Shown here one piece after another: positions 22,102 through 34,490 of a stretch of DNA of 64,000 nt (position 1 is the stretch's first letter; every line of letters starts with the position of its first letter). Location of the stretch: the NCBI GenBank assembly GCA_010279815.1, contig QEOQ01000221.1:424356-488355 (forward strand), written 5' to 3'. This stretch comes from Brachionus plicatilis (taxonomy: Eukaryota > Rotifera > Eurotatoria > Ploima > Brachionidae). Made by a program: the position numbers and the translations under genes. A model generated the notes under the pieces. That model was given only the letters and a program-made list of their open reading frames with translations, made no database searches and had not been told where the DNA came from.

Positions 22102-24994
22102 AATTTTTCTTTGTTTTTTTTCCCTGACTTGTTGATTTCTTTGGTCTTCCTCGTTTTCTTGGTAAATCCACTGTAGCTTCGACTAGTGTTGGCAATCGAT
22201 TATAAATAATCGATTCAATAATCGACTAACTTTAAATCGACTATTTTTTTTTAGTCGATTATTTAATCGATTGAATTTTTTTAATCGATTATTAAATCGA
22301 TTAAATTTTTTTAATCTATTATTAAATCGATTAATTTTTTTTAATCGACTATTAAACCGACTAATTTTTTTTTGTCGACTATTAAATCGATTAAATTTTT
22401 TTAGTCGATTATTAAATCGATTAATTTTTTTTAAATCGATTATTAATTCGATTAATTCTTTTTAGTTGATTATTAAATCGATTAATTTTTTTTAGTCGAT
22501 TTTTTAATCGATTAAATTTTTTGGGTCGATTGTTAAATCGATTAAATTTTTTTAGTCGACCATTAAATCGATTAAATTTTTTTAGTCGACTATTAAACCG
22601 ACTAATTCTTTTTGTCGACTATTAAATCGAATTATTTTTATTTTGCGCTAAATCTATAATTTTAAATCAATTAAAAAATTTTTTTATTAAAAAATAATAT
22701 TTTTTGCCCTCCTAAATTTTAATTTCGAGATAAATTAGAAGTATTATAGTCATCTAGAAAAAATAATTCGATTTAATAGTCGACTAAAATAATAATAGAC
22801 TGAAAAAGTTTAATCGATTAAATAGTCGACTAAAAAATAATAATCGATTTAATAGTCGACTAAAAAAAATTAATCTATTTAATAATCGACTAAAAAATAT
22901 TAATCGATTTAATAATCGACTAAAAAAAATTAATCGATTTATTAAATTTTTCAATCGATTGGAGTCGATTGCCAACACTAGCTTCGACTGTATCTTGTAC
23001 TGTAGCTTCAGTAACATATTCTTTCTCAATGACTGAATCGCTAGGAGACTCTTGTTCGACTACTGCTTGCTCGGGATTGGATTCATTTTCTGAACAGCTC
23101 AAATCACAATCATTTTGGTAAAACAAAGCTGCTTTTTGTTTTTTTGGTCTGCCTCTTTTGCGTTTTTGACTGATTGAAATTGTTTTAGCTTCTTCTGGGA
23201 TAATGCAAAGCTTTAAACGGTATGCAAGGCCAAGAACATGAATGCAGATGTAGTGTTTAGCAAATTCTCTACAATTGCATTTGCTTTGTTTCCAATCATC
23301 GGAACATAGTATGGTCTCGTTGATCTGGCTAAATTGAGAGTAGTCATTAAATGTACGCCAAGATAAATTTTGTTTTGATAAAATATAGTCGTCAACTGTT
23401 TCTTTTGTCAGCTTTAGATTGAGATCTTGATGACTATAAAAAAAACGACCATTAGAGGAAGAAATTTTGATAATATAGTCAGTTTTTATATTGCTAGTCC
23501 ATTGAAAAGCAGCAGCATACAATTGTTGATCGCAATTAAATTCATCGTAAAAAAATTGCACGATTCACGTTTTCGGGATGTCTATCTCTTGACCAACGCC
23601 CAATGATGTCAATCTCTAAGATTGTACGGAAGGAACTTAAATTGTGACGTTGCCTCATAGTTGACTCTAGCTCGATTATTGGATTCCAGGATTCTAAAGA
23701 CCAACCTTTAAATCTTTTAAAAAATTATTAAATAAAAGATGAAAATATTAAAATATTTATATATTAATAATACCTTGTAGTCCACTCGCAGCAAAAATAG
23801 TCAAGGAAATTTCTATAAGCTCAGATTTATACGAACGCCACTTGTTAATGAAAAGTTTTAATACGGCTCCAAAAATTTCTTCAGATTCGCACAATTGAAT
23901 CCGCATGATATCTTGTCTAATTGAATACTTTATGGCTTTCTGGGCTTCAGTGGTGAAACGATTCAGTTGCGCGTCTACTTTACGTATAACATGAGCAAAG
24001 CACATTAATCCCTTTTCAAAGAAACCAACGAATGCTTCTTGAAATCCATTGGTGATTGCACCGGCACCATCTGCTATTACGATCTGTGGCGAATACTGCA
24101 GTTGCATCACATCGAAAACAACTTTTTTGAGTGATTCAAAAAGGAATCTGAAGTCATCTCCTGTTTCGTTGGTTGAAATACAAATACCAAACGGATGAAA
24201 GTGCTTTTGACGATCAGTAGTATCAATCATCAAGACTGGGAAACCTTGCAAAATGAGTTTGTAAGTAGAATCTACTGTTAAATGCTTTGTCTTGTACGCA
24301 TTGCTAATAAGTAACTTGGTGGTGATAAAAATTCGGAAAAACATGAGCTGATCGTTATCTACAGCTTTCTCGAAACTTGGACAAAATGGTTTGTCATAAT
24401 CATCTAGGACCTCCTTCCGATTTTGGCGCCATAGTTCAAGATCCCGAACGTTTATTTGTGCCGGACCGTAGTTATCTTTACGTATAATGGCCAGATAGTT
24501 AAAGTTTTTATTTGTGGTTGTTGTAGTCCATCATGATCGAGTGCTCTGAGTATGGCTTTTGGAGTTGTTATTTTCATTTCGAAGTAGCGCTTGATCTACT
24601 CTTTTATTTCTGTTGGTATACCTCTTTCAGTTTTGTCCTTGTGCTCATGTTTATCATCACTGATGAATAAACATACTTCGTCATCAGAAGTAAGGTGATA
24701 ATAAGCCATTGTGCTGCAGCTCGACAGTGGTGGCGAACAGAGAAAATAATAGCAAACAGTGTCAATTCGTTTGCGCTTGTATTGGTATTTCCATAAGTTG
24801 GTATCATGGCTAAATTTATTAATGAATCTTTGCTTGTTAACTGTAGCATCTTTTTGCTGAATAAATTCAGTCAACTTAATGATAGCTACCTCTTGATATA
24901 AAATTCCTTTCCCACGTTTTTTTAGTGGTTCTACATCTTCTTCGTCTATATCAAGCATTGTGTCCTCTTCATTGAAATTGGGAATTACTGATTC
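22102..24994 (-). pseudogene. MULE transposase (DDE, SWIM zinc finger, AT-hooks), broken
   Basis: Reading from the right: an N-terminal segment (24958-24596), then the DDE domain (about 24500-23757) with LTVDSTYKLILQGFPVL, ICISTNETGDDF and VIADGAGAITNGFQEAF, then a small intron-like gap, then a SWIM finger CNCREFAKHYICIH (about 23290-23250) and an AT-hook KRKRGRPKK. The C terminus is interrupted by the MITE at 22184-22980; the coding continues on the other side with a second AT-hook (PRKRGRPKK) and stops near 22102. An in-frame TAG at 24596-24598, a frame change near 24490 and another near 23565 show it is inactive, or that the assembly has errors. It lies on the same strand as the LINE to its right. 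Confidence 0.82.
22184..22980. mobile_element. MITE of hAT type (TAGTGTTGGCAATCGA ends), copy 1, inserted in the MULE gene
   Basis: Terminal inverted repeats TAGTGTTGGCAATCGA at 22184 and the complement ending at 22980. Exact 8-base target duplications GCTTCGAC flank it (22176-22183 and 22981-22988). Each side consists of roughly 30-base tandem units of the type ATCGATTAA-T(n)-AGTCGA. Removing the element restores the MULE reading frame, so the boundaries are secure. No coding capacity; the open frames across it are repeat artefacts. Confidence 0.93.
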
Positions 24995-25512
24995 AGTGCT
25001 AGAGATCTTTTATTTCTTATCGATAAGTATTTATTTTTTTTCTTTATATAGAAGAGAAAATTCAATAGTTTCAATAGTTTCAATAGTTTTTTTAATGATT
25101 TTAAAAGGCTTGAGCTTAGCTCTTTTGCCTTCCGGTTACTGGATTTTTTAAATAAAAGTTTTTGTTTTTAAAGACTAAAAATATATAAAAGTAAAAATAA
25201 ACAAAATAGGATTTATCAGAAATGTTTTGGTGTTATGTTTTTATCTAATTGTATACAACATTTCAATTGGCCAACGCAAATTGAACAGAAATTTATTTTT
25301 TATTTATTTGTTTTCTGTACCGAGCTAGAACTCCTTCAGAATAAGTTAAAAAAAAAAATAAAAAAAAAATAAAATAAAAATAAAATAAAATAAAATAAAA
25401 TTAAAGTTAATAAAATGATATAAAAGAAAAGAATCGAAATAAAGTAAATAAGCTAAAAAAATGAAAGTTGTAAAGACATAAATAGAAATAGATTGTTACA
25501 TGTTGCACATGT

Positions 25513-28363
25513 TTAAATAGTTCTAGTTTCAGGAAAAAAAGAAGAAATAGTAAGGTAGCAATTACACAATGGAGTTAGGTATTCAATATATCTTGATTCG
25601 AAACCTTCTTTGTATTCCTTCACCAGTCTTACAACCAATGGAATAGAATGACTCAGTCCTGTCCCAACATATCTCTCACTCAATTCAAAAAACCGATTCG
25701 AGACTGTAAGTAATTTTAGTTTATTAAAAGCCTCATGATGCACGATGTTGGAGGGAGAATCATATTTTACCTTAAGAATAGATCTGACTGCTGTATTCTG
25801 AATTGCTTGCAGTTTTTTGATATTATTCTCTGAAAATGAATTTAAGCAAAGAAAAGAATAATCTAAAATTGATCCGACTAAGGATTTATATAGATTTCCT
25901 AGTGTGTTTTGATTAAGACCCCATTTTTTGTTTGACAATATCTTAATAATATTTAGCCTATTATTGCAGCGTTCTTTAATTTCGTCTACCAGTATATTAA
26001 AATTTAACTTAGAATCAAATTTAATACCAATAAATTTGATTTCTTTTTGGCTCACTATTCTGTTTCCATAAATTTTTAAGTTTAGATTATCACTTTCTTT
26101 TTTGTACCTGGAAAAGACTACTGAACACGACTTTTCAACTGATATCTTCATTTTCCATTTAATAAGCCATTGTTCTAGTTCGTTGAGGTATTTATAAATC
26201 TTATTTTCTAGGTTCCCCTTTTTGTTATAAATGAAGAATGTTACTAGATCATCTGCGAATAGCAGAGAGTATTCATTATTTGTTTTGTTTCTTTTGGGGA
26301 TGTCATTAATATATATACTAATTAAAAGAGGACTAATTACTGAGCCTTGAGAAACACCTGCAGTTATTTGATATTCTTCGCTCAGATGGTCATTCACATT
26401 TACCCTAAATGTCATAGAGTCTTAAAAGGATCTAATCCACATAGTCAAGTAATGAGGTGGATTTATTTTAATCAATTTAAAAAGTAAACCTTCATACCAA
26501 ACCCTATCAAAGGCTTTAGAAATGTCAAAAAAAGGCCGCTAACTCTTTTTTTTCTATTAAATGATTCCACAATTTTTTGAATTAAAAAGAAAAGATTATC
26601 TACTGTTCGCCGGTGTTTCCTAAATCCAGATTGCTCCTGGGTAAGGAGTGAATTTTGTTCCAAAAAATTGTATAATCTTGAATAAACTATGCGTTCCAGT
26701 AGCTTTCCTAAACAACTCGTTATACTAATTGGTCTATAATTTAAAGGATCTTGTAAAGAAGAGGCTTTTTTTTGAATCATAGTAATGTTCGATGTCCTCC
26801 ACGCTCTAGGGACTCTACCTTCTCGAAGAGATAAATTAAAAAGTTCTATGATTTCTATTAATGAATTTCTAGGTAAATTTTTTAACATTAAATTATGAAT
26901 TTGGTAAGGTCCTGATGCCACTTCATTTTTCAATCTTTTTAAAGCCATAATTAATTCATTTAAGCAAATTGGATCATTAAAATTAGACTGATTATAATTT
27001 CTAAAAAAATCAGAGTTAGAATTTAGTATTTCGATATCTTTCTCAGAATCAATTAAATCAGAATTAGGACTAAATATTGAAGATAAGAGTTCTCCGAAGC
27101 ATTTTCCCTTTTCTTCATTAGTTTTGAATTCATTTTCATTTAAAATCAAATTAGGAATTAAATTTGATCCTTTTTTTGTTCTAAATTTATTTATTTTTTT
27201 CCAAAAAGGTCTACTTGTCAGTGGGTTTTTTCCCATCTTCTCAATAAAATCAAACCAATTTTGATTCCAGAATTTTTTTTAAAGAGGCCTTTAACTCAGA
27301 TGTAAGTTGATTAAATTTTTGCTTTCGCTTTTGAAAGCGAGTTTTCTGGAAGTTTCTTCTTACTTTCCTACATTCTTTAATCAAATTTACAATGTTCGTT
27401 GGAAGACTCGTCTTGTAGATTTTCTAAGAAAGATATGGAATGCATTTATGTGAAGCAGAAATAATTTCTTCTGTAATTTTATCATTTAGTTGGTCTATTG
27501 TGAGGGAACTTTCAGTGATATTCACTATTTGAGAATTTAAAATCTCGCTAAATAATTGCCAGTTTGCTTTCTTATAGTTAAACCTTTTAGCTGCTGATTT
27601 ATTTTCTAATTGATAGCCCATAGAAATCGATGCTTCGATTGGAAAATGGTCACTAGTCATGTCTTGACTATAAAGACAATAAAGACTATAAAGACACTAA
27701 AGTCGGTAATTTTGTCAATTAAAGAAGATGAAACTAAAAAAAGGTCAAGAATTTCAAAGTAATTCTTATTAAAAATATTGAAAGTAGGACGCTTATCATT
27801 GATTACTGAAAAGTCTAACTCATTGATTATTCTTTCCAACAATATGCCATTTTCATTTTCCCCAACGCAGCCTATTTGCTTTGTTCTAGCGTTTAGATCA
27901 CCACCTAAAATGTAGTTCCTACACTTTTTATTAACTGTTTTAAAAAACTCAAAGTTCAGAAGCACATTGGGCGGATTATAAAGACTAAATACAAACAATT
28001 CACTATTCTTTCCTAAGTTCATTTTTATACAAAGGAGTTCGGAATTGAATTCCTCATAAGAAAAATCTTGTATAAATTCAATTCCTTCTTTAATTAAAAT
28101 AGCTACTCCTCCTCCATACTTGTTGCGTGTTTTTGTTATTAACTGATAATTGTTAAAATCAAGATAAATATTTGCCTCACTCAAATCTATCTTTAATTCA
28201 TTGAGCAAAACAATGTCGGGACATTTTTGAGCTAAAAAATTGGCTAAGAGATGAACCCTACTAGGTAAATGAAGACAATTCCAGTGTGTAATTACTAACC
28301 TTGTTTTATTATAAGGTTTTGTTCTTAAAGTTGATTAATTTGTCTTCTTGTTCATTCTAAATT
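25513..28363 (-). pseudogene. LINE ORF2: AP-like endonuclease and reverse transcriptase
   Basis: The endonuclease starts near LVITHWNCLHLPSR and shows GGVAILIKEG, GGDLNARTKQ and TSDHFP. The RT shows PLNYRPISITSCLGKLLE, GFRKHRRTVDNL, GVSQGSVISPLL and the active site FADD in LLFADDL. The C terminus contains SLVGSILDYS and LQAIQNTAVRSILKV. Lesions: TAA in the sixth to seventh codon region after the first ATG, a frame change at about 27670 in a GTCTTTATA repeat, a frame change near 26530, and a TAA near 26419. An ordinary Jockey/CR1 layout (endonuclease then RT, no RNase H seen). Confidence 0.88.
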
Positions 28364-28534
28364 TTCTTCAATGCTGTTTTGACTGGCAGTTTGCTGACCA
28401 TCTTCGTTAGATGATTGATCTGCTTAAATTGAACATTCAGTTGATGAACTGTTTGATTCAGACTCGAAGGTATTGTCGTTTTCATTTTCCAAGACAACTA
28501 ATTGTTTCTTTGATTCGTTTTCTGTGAACTCTTT

Positions 28535-29375
28535 TTAATTTCGATCAGATTCGGAAAATCTCTTGATTTGATTTTTGGTTTGGAAAAAAGTTTCATTCTC
28601 ATTTTGATCATTTGAGCGTACATTGACAGGTGACTGACATAGTGGTAGAATATCGTTTAAACGACTTACCAAAGTGTTTTCTAAAACTGGAGTCTTAAGG
28701 TCTTGTGTGCTAATTTGGGATATTACGTCATTGAAATTTGTTGGCTGATATCCAGGCGTTTTTGGCATCATATTGTCATCATTGTCTTTTTGGTCAGCTC
28801 CAATTACTGATTGGGTTTCTTCTTGGTCGATGTAAAGATCATTGTAGTCAATCTTTTTCCTCTCAAGCGACTTTAGCTTTTCAGCAATGGAGAATTTTTG
28901 TGTTAAGTGTTCTTTCTGATGACACTTTTCGCAAAGTGTTTCTTTGATAGGGCATTTCGCTATGTTGTGTCCTTCTTCATCACAAAAATAGCATTTCTGC
29001 TTTTGTCCGACAATTGACACTAGACAATTTAAACCATACATCATTGTAGGGCCTGAGAAGCTTCCAATAATGTTCTCAACTTCTTTTGGGAATGATATTC
29101 TCACTCTACCGACACCATTTTTCCTCTCGAGTCTATCTTTATATTTTTCTTCAGTGATGTGTTCAATCTTAAGACCATCAATCCGAACAGCGTTAAAAAA
29201 AGTTTCAAGTCTATGATTCTCGAAATCAGAGGGCAAAAGGTGAAATCGAAAAGTACAATACCTTCTGAGATCCGGGACTTTATTTGCATCTTGAAGCCTG
29301 AAATTGGTTCCATTAATATTGATTTCACGATCGAAGATTTGGGCAACATCAAAAACAACATTAAACTCTATTATT
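28535..29375 (-). pseudogene. LINE ORF1: zinc-knuckle nucleic-acid-binding protein
   Basis: An open frame of 280 codons begins after an in-frame TGA and has no early ATG, so its 5' end is lost or it was mutated. It contains a CCHC knuckle CYFCDEEGHNIAKC and a second Cys-rich motif CEKCHQKEH, typical of the RNA-binding ORF1 of Jockey-like elements. The C-terminal third is Asn/Gln/Ser-rich. Confidence 0.82.
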
Positions 29376-29399
29376 CATACTTTGTTATCTGTTAATATA

Positions 29400-29745
29400 C
29401 AACCTTATCAATTAAAATTATATCACTTTAAAATTTTTGTCACCTATTAATTGTCACTCAATTAGTTAAATTATCAGTGAAGTAGTTTGTTTGTCACCTA
29501 GTTTAGTATTTATTAGTCATTAGTCATTAATTAAATTAGTCACCATTTTTTGGGTTAATCTGTCATCCCGAAAATTTTTAATTTGTCGGTCAATTAGTTT
29601 ATCTGTCAGTCATTTAGTTTAATTGTCACTCAATTAGTTTAATTATCAGTGAATTAGTTTGTTTGTCAACTAGTTTAGTTTTTTTGTCAGTAAAATAGGA
29701 ATTTTTTTTGTCAGTCCATTAAATGATGGTCAATTTAAAAAAGAA
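29400..29745. repeat. Right subterminal repeat array of the MULE
   Basis: Many imperfect copies of a 15-20 base motif such as GTCACTCAATTAGTTTA in direct order. The left end of the MULE (21830-22080) shows the same motif in inverted orientation. Confidence 0.6.
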
Positions 29746-30774
29746 ACAAATTTTATTAAAATTTACAATTAATAAAAAAATAATTAAACTAAATAAAATT
29801 TCAAAAAAAAAACAAACATTCTAATTTAATAATAAAAGTAAGGCTGGTAGAACGACTCCAGAAAACCGTCTCTAAACCGGTTTTATACAAAACCGACTCT
29901 AGATTTTAAAACCGGCTTTATTTGATAATGAATGTAAAAAAAGAAAAATTGTTCTAGACTTTTCTTTACTCCCACATCCTCATGATGGATCAAATATAAA
30001 AGAATCTTTAAAAAAGGTTAATTGAAGAATATTACAGTACATTTTAGAAATAAGTATATATATTATAAAAAAGCTCTTTTGTTTCCCACCTTTCTTTATC
30101 TGTTATTAATTTATGTTTTAAAATTTTCTAATTTCAACTAAAATTAGAATATAAATTAGTAAAAATATTTTTTTAATTAGATAAAAGATAAAATATAAAA
30201 AAACACGTTTACTGATAAATTTATTAATCAAAAAAGGATAAAGTAGATAATGAATAACAGTAGTTTTTTTGAAAAAATAAAAAAAAGAGACAAACAACTG
30301 TTATAAAAAAATTCCACTAAAAAGATTCAGTATTGAAAAAAAAGGAAAAAAAAGCTTATTTAAATTTTAGTAAAATTCTTTTAAAATCATAAAAAAGACC
30401 AAAGCACTTTTATGTAATGTAACTGTAATCGAACTAAAAGTAAATGAAAAATAAAAGAGAGCAAAAAAATTCACACTTCATATTGAGTTCATCTCATGTT
30501 AAAATAGACATAGAATATGTTAACTTAACTTTTAAGCGTTAAATTAATTGTCTATTAACTTGTTGTGAAAATTTTTATTTTCTTTTTTTTAAACATTTAT
30601 TATTCATTATAATTGATAAATTTTTTGATTTTTAATCCTTATAAATAAAATTGATTGTCTTTTTTTCTTTATTTAATTTTTAGTTTATAGTTACAATTTA
30701 AAATTTTCTTTTTTTTTGAAAAGGTTTATTTATTATTTGATGTTTTTATTTTGTTTACTGGGAAAGGTTTTTTG
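29746..30774. other. AT-rich spacer
   Basis: No gene. Around 29840-29940 short AACCGG-containing repeats (AAACCGGTTTT, AAAACCGGCTTT) suggest the end of another small transposon, but its partner end was not found. Confidence 0.3.
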
Positions 30775-31233
30775 TAGTGTTTGCAATCGATCATCAATAA
30801 TCGATCCAATAAAAGATTCGATTATTAAATCGACAATTTTTTTTAAGCCGGTTATTATTTAAGTCGATTATTATATCGAATAATATTTTTTCCATATGAC
30901 TTATTAATTAATATATTTTATTTTAAACGTGAAACACTGAGTTTTTATATATTCAATTTATTTTACTTTTTATTAAAAAGGGATATGAAAGTTTGGAAAA
31001 ATAATATATTAAGATGTTGTTCAATTCTTTGTTTAGCATTTTTACTTGATTAACCTTTTTTAAAAGTCGATTTAATAATCAACTATTAAAAAATAATCGA
31101 TTAAATAATTGACTAAAATAAATTAGTCGGTTTAATAATCGACCAAAATAAATTAGTCGATTTAATAATCAACTAACAAAAAATAGTCGATTAATGAATT
31201 TTGTCAATCGATTAGAGTCGATTGCCAAAACTA
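30775..31233. mobile_element. MITE of hAT type, copy 2 of the TAGTGTTxGCAATCGA family
   Basis: Ends TAGTGTTTGCAATCGA at 30775 and the complement ending at 31233. Exact 8-base target duplications GTTTTTTG flank it (30767-30774 and 31234-31241). The interior has fewer and more diverged AGTCGATTTAATAATCGA units than copy 1 and a unique centre. Confidence 0.92.
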
Positions 31234-31449
31234 GTTTTTTGACAATTAAACACTTTTATCTTCTTTCAAAATTGGTCCTATCTCAGTGAATAATAAAATA
31301 ATTTTTTACCTTTTTATTTTTAGCGAAAATTTTAGAAACATTTTATTTAAATTCAAAAATAATTTTTTCTCTATCTGAGATCTCACACAAGGAGCTTCAA
31401 CTTATTTCTGAATTTTAGTTTTTTGTTAGCTGCAATAAAAGTTAATTCT

Positions 31450-31930
31450 AGACAATTGTTGAACATGATTTAGATAAGAAAATCTTATCAATTACCACTG
31501 ATAATGCTAAAAACATTGTAAATGGAATAGAATTTTTATAAAATGATGATGAAGTGACTACGGTTATTTATATGAAATGTTCTGCTCATTTTTTAAATTT
31601 ATAAGTCCAAGCAGGTCTTGATTAGAGAAATGATCGTTAAAATTAGAAATGTATGCAAGAAAATTCACTCTTCAACTAAATTGACTGCAGAGCTAACTGT
31701 GTATGAAAAAAAGAATAAAGAAAAAGAACTTTCGGTAGTACTTGATGTAGAAGTTAGATGGAACTCCACTTATGACATGTTAAAAAAAGCGGTCAAAATT
31801 CGAAAATCACTTTTATTGATTTAAAAGGATCTAAAAGAGGAAAAGCCAAATAATGATATTTTATTAGATAGCGATGATTTTATAAAAGATATTATTATTT
31901 TATATTTATTTGAACAGTTTAATCAAAGAA
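31450..31930 (+). pseudogene. Decayed hAT transposase fragment
   Basis: Broken plus-strand frames show hAT family blocks: SITTDNAKNIVNGIEFL, YMKCSAHFLNL and, in another frame, VRWNSTYDML. At least three stop codons and one frame change separate them, so this is an old remnant. No ends were identified. Confidence 0.7.
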
Positions 31931-33213
31931 TTTTTTTAAATTAAAAGTAGCTAATGTCTTGCAAACTCATACAATTGGTTAAAAGCTATAAACTAATATT
32001 TGATAATAAATCAATAAAATTGAATTGAGAAAATTGAGGAAAAAAGATGGTTGAATAATCATTACTTAGGTGTGTTAACAAGATTTAAAATTAAGGAAAC
32101 AAAATATTAAATTGATAAAAAAATTTATTTAATCGAAATTTGAAAAATCAAAAATGATTTGTAAAATATAAATTTAGATGTCCATACCAAGTCAATGAGT
32201 AAAAAAAATAGAATCAATAATTCGCATAATTTGATTAAATTCATTTTGGTCTTGTTCCAATCCATTATCGACCCTAATGGATTGAATTTCTTCTAAATTA
32301 TTTTGAAAATTTGAGCCATTTATATTAAAACTGGACTAAAAGGTTTTGAAAATTATCAAAATATTTATCGAATTCTTATTTAGTGATTACAAGATTTGAA
32401 GATAATAATTGTCCTCTATTTTCAATTTGGTCTTGTTCCAATTCATTATCGACCCTTATCTGTATATTTTTGATCTTGAATTTTGTACTTTTTTTTTTTA
32501 ATTGTTCTTTAAAAAAAATTTTATATATATTTTTAAACAATTTTTTTAAAGAAAATTTTTTTCTTTCTTTCCGTCTCTTTACCTTGAATTTTGGTTTCGC
32601 TTAAAATCCTTTTTCGAGATGATGGATAAACTGCTTCTTTTTCATTGATCATATAGTTTTGATTTGAAAAATCGAAAATTAAATTATTAAAATTTAAAAG
32701 CGATTTATCAACCTTTTTTTTTGATTTAGATGATTAAAAAATTTAAAAGTACTAATTACCAAATTCTTGATTTCCTTTTTTTCTTGTTTGTTATACTCAT
32801 TATTGTTTGGTTCATTTTTGTCTGATTCTTTTAAATAAAAAAATAATTCAAATGAAAATACATATATTTACCTTGTATCGATATTTCATTTCAATTTTTA
32901 AAAAATTCATCACATCTTTTAAATATTATTAGATATATTGATCATCGACTATTTTAAAAATATAATTTGGGTTCTTAAAACTCCTCCAGCCCCATGGGCG
33001 CTACGCAACTTTATATTTTGTATCTAAATAAATTTTTTTTATTCTCTTTATTATTTATCCAGCTCATAACTTGATTTTCGAGGTAATAATTACGAATTTA
33101 ACTAATCAAAAATTTTTTGTCCAGGTAAAAGACATGATCAAATTGTCCTTGACCATTGTCCATCATTTTTGACCATTAATGATATTAGACCTCTTGTAGA
33201 ACATCTCAAGATA
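31931..33213. other. AT-rich spacer with a direct repeat pair
   Basis: No gene. A direct repeat of about 35 bases (TTGGTCTTGTTCCAAT and onward) occurs near 32249 and 32430, about 180 bases apart. Otherwise featureless. Confidence 0.35.
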
Positions 33214-33215
33214 TA

Positions 33216-33909
33216 CAGTCGACTCTCTTTAATCCGTAACAGACGGAGCCGAAAATAACCATTACGGATTAAGATTTAAGGATTATCTTTAATCCGTAAA
33301 CGAACAAAAATCTTAAAATTGCCGGATTAATGAATGCAAATTTTGATACAAAATTTTGTTGCTAACAATTAATAGAAATATAGTTTAATAAACATTTAAT
33401 TTTAAAGTAAACTGAATAATTTTTAAATTAATTTTTTTAAAAAAAGAAGAAATAAATTTCTGGTTTAGACTTGACAACCTCAAATCAGACATCCGCTCTA
33501 TTATTTTCGATAGCAATTCTAAGTCACACTCGTAAATCTTTAAAAGTTTCAAAAAAAATTTGAACTTGATCTATTGCCTGCTTTGCTTGTTTATAACTTA
33601 CAGATACAGGTTCTTGATCAATTACCCCAACTTCATCATCACAGTTTTGATTGTTTTTTTGAACAATTTTAATTATATCAGAGGCGAGGCCCTAACAGTT
33701 CAAGACTTGATCTGTTAGGGCCTCGCCCTCGCAGATTTAGAATTTTAATTTTTTTTTGTTACGAATGGCAAAATAAACCGAACTAAAATTATGAATAAAA
33801 GTCATGAAATTTGTATTGAAAGTATTGGAAAGGGGATAGGGACCGGCCAAAAACGTCCGAATGCCGAATTTTACGAATAAAGGAGTTTCGGATTAAAGCG
33901 AGTTGACTG
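33216..33909 (-). mobile_element. Tigger/pogo-type element remnant with TA target duplication
   Basis: Ends CAGTCGACTCTCTTTAATCCG at 33216 and the complement of CAGTCAACTCGCTTTAATCCG ending at 33909, flanked by TA on each side, exactly the style of pogo/Tigger elements. The minus-strand interior keeps a scrap of the transposase C terminus (DDEVGVIDQEPVSVSYK). A perfect-looking hairpin GCGAGGCCCTAACAG ... CTGTTAGGGCCTCGC lies at about 33682-33726. Confidence 0.85.
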
Positions 33910-33911
33910 TA

Positions 33912-34482
33912 TTTGGTTAGCTTGCAGAAACATTGCTGCTTATAACAGAGTTTTTTAAATACTTGCTACTTAGGTCTTTCGACGTCTATAGCTTATTTTA
34001 CTGTTTTAATTACTTTTTTTTATTTGATTTTTGTCTTTTTTTTCTGAGAAATTTTTTTGAATAATAAAGATTAATATTAAATGATTCAATTCTGAAAATT
34101 TGTTGTACATATTTGTATATTTATTTCCTTTTAGTATTGCTACCATTTATTTCTGTTTTGAATTATTCTGCATTAAGATCTTTAATTATATTTTTATACT
34201 TTTTTAAAATTTTAAGATTACATTTTTAAAGACCTTGGGTATTTTAGCCCTGAGGCTGAAGATTTTTTTTCTCACTGAGTTAATTTTAAACAAACTTAAT
34301 TATTAAGCATCTAATTGATAAAATGCCATTTGATTTTATGTCTTACCATTCCCCATTTTTTTAACATGATGTAAAATTATAGAAGTAAGCTATTTACTTA
34401 AAATAAAATATCTTTGATGATTATTACAAATAATTCTAAAAAAAAACATTGGAAACTAAATAAAAATGTAATGAATTCCTTA
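33912..34482. other. AT-rich spacer
   Basis: No feature supported. Confidence 0.25.
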
Positions 34483-34490
34483 AAAAAAAT

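Larger units (their letters stand above)
25285..29375 (-). mobile_element. Non-LTR retrotransposon (Jockey/CR1-like), nearly full coding length, degenerate
   Basis: Minus-strand element with a zinc-knuckle ORF1 (29375-28535) and an endonuclease-RT ORF2 (28363-25513), then a 3' UTR with T-rich and TTTTA-repeat sequence and a tail of AAATA type at about 25285-25310. Two further 3' fragments of the same family occur at 46527-47080 and 54235-54590. The 5' end appears truncated, since ORF1 has no start codon. Confidence 0.85.
21820..29745 (-). mobile_element. MULE-type DNA transposon with long subterminal repeats, carrying nested insertions
   Basis: Two inverted zones rich in GACAAA..ACTAA units lie at about 21830-22080 and, in reverse orientation, at about 29420-29740; both contain AAATGGTGACTAATTTAATT or its complement. 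Between them is a minus-strand MULE transposase (22102-24994). A non-LTR retrotransposon (about 25285-29375) and a MITE (22184-22980) lie inside. I infer one original MULE of roughly 3.5 kb plus insertions. The outer ends are approximate and no target duplication was found. Confidence 0.55.

Noticed and set aside
22271..23029. Open frames of repeated Asn-Arg-Leu-Ile-Phe-Phe units on both strands
   Set aside because: They cross the AGTCGATTAA tandem arrays of a MITE; period divisible by three keeps them open.
29101..29395. ORFs on both strands upstream of LINE ORF1
   Set aside because: Shadows of the ORF1 frame, which stays open to 29375 in the correct frame.
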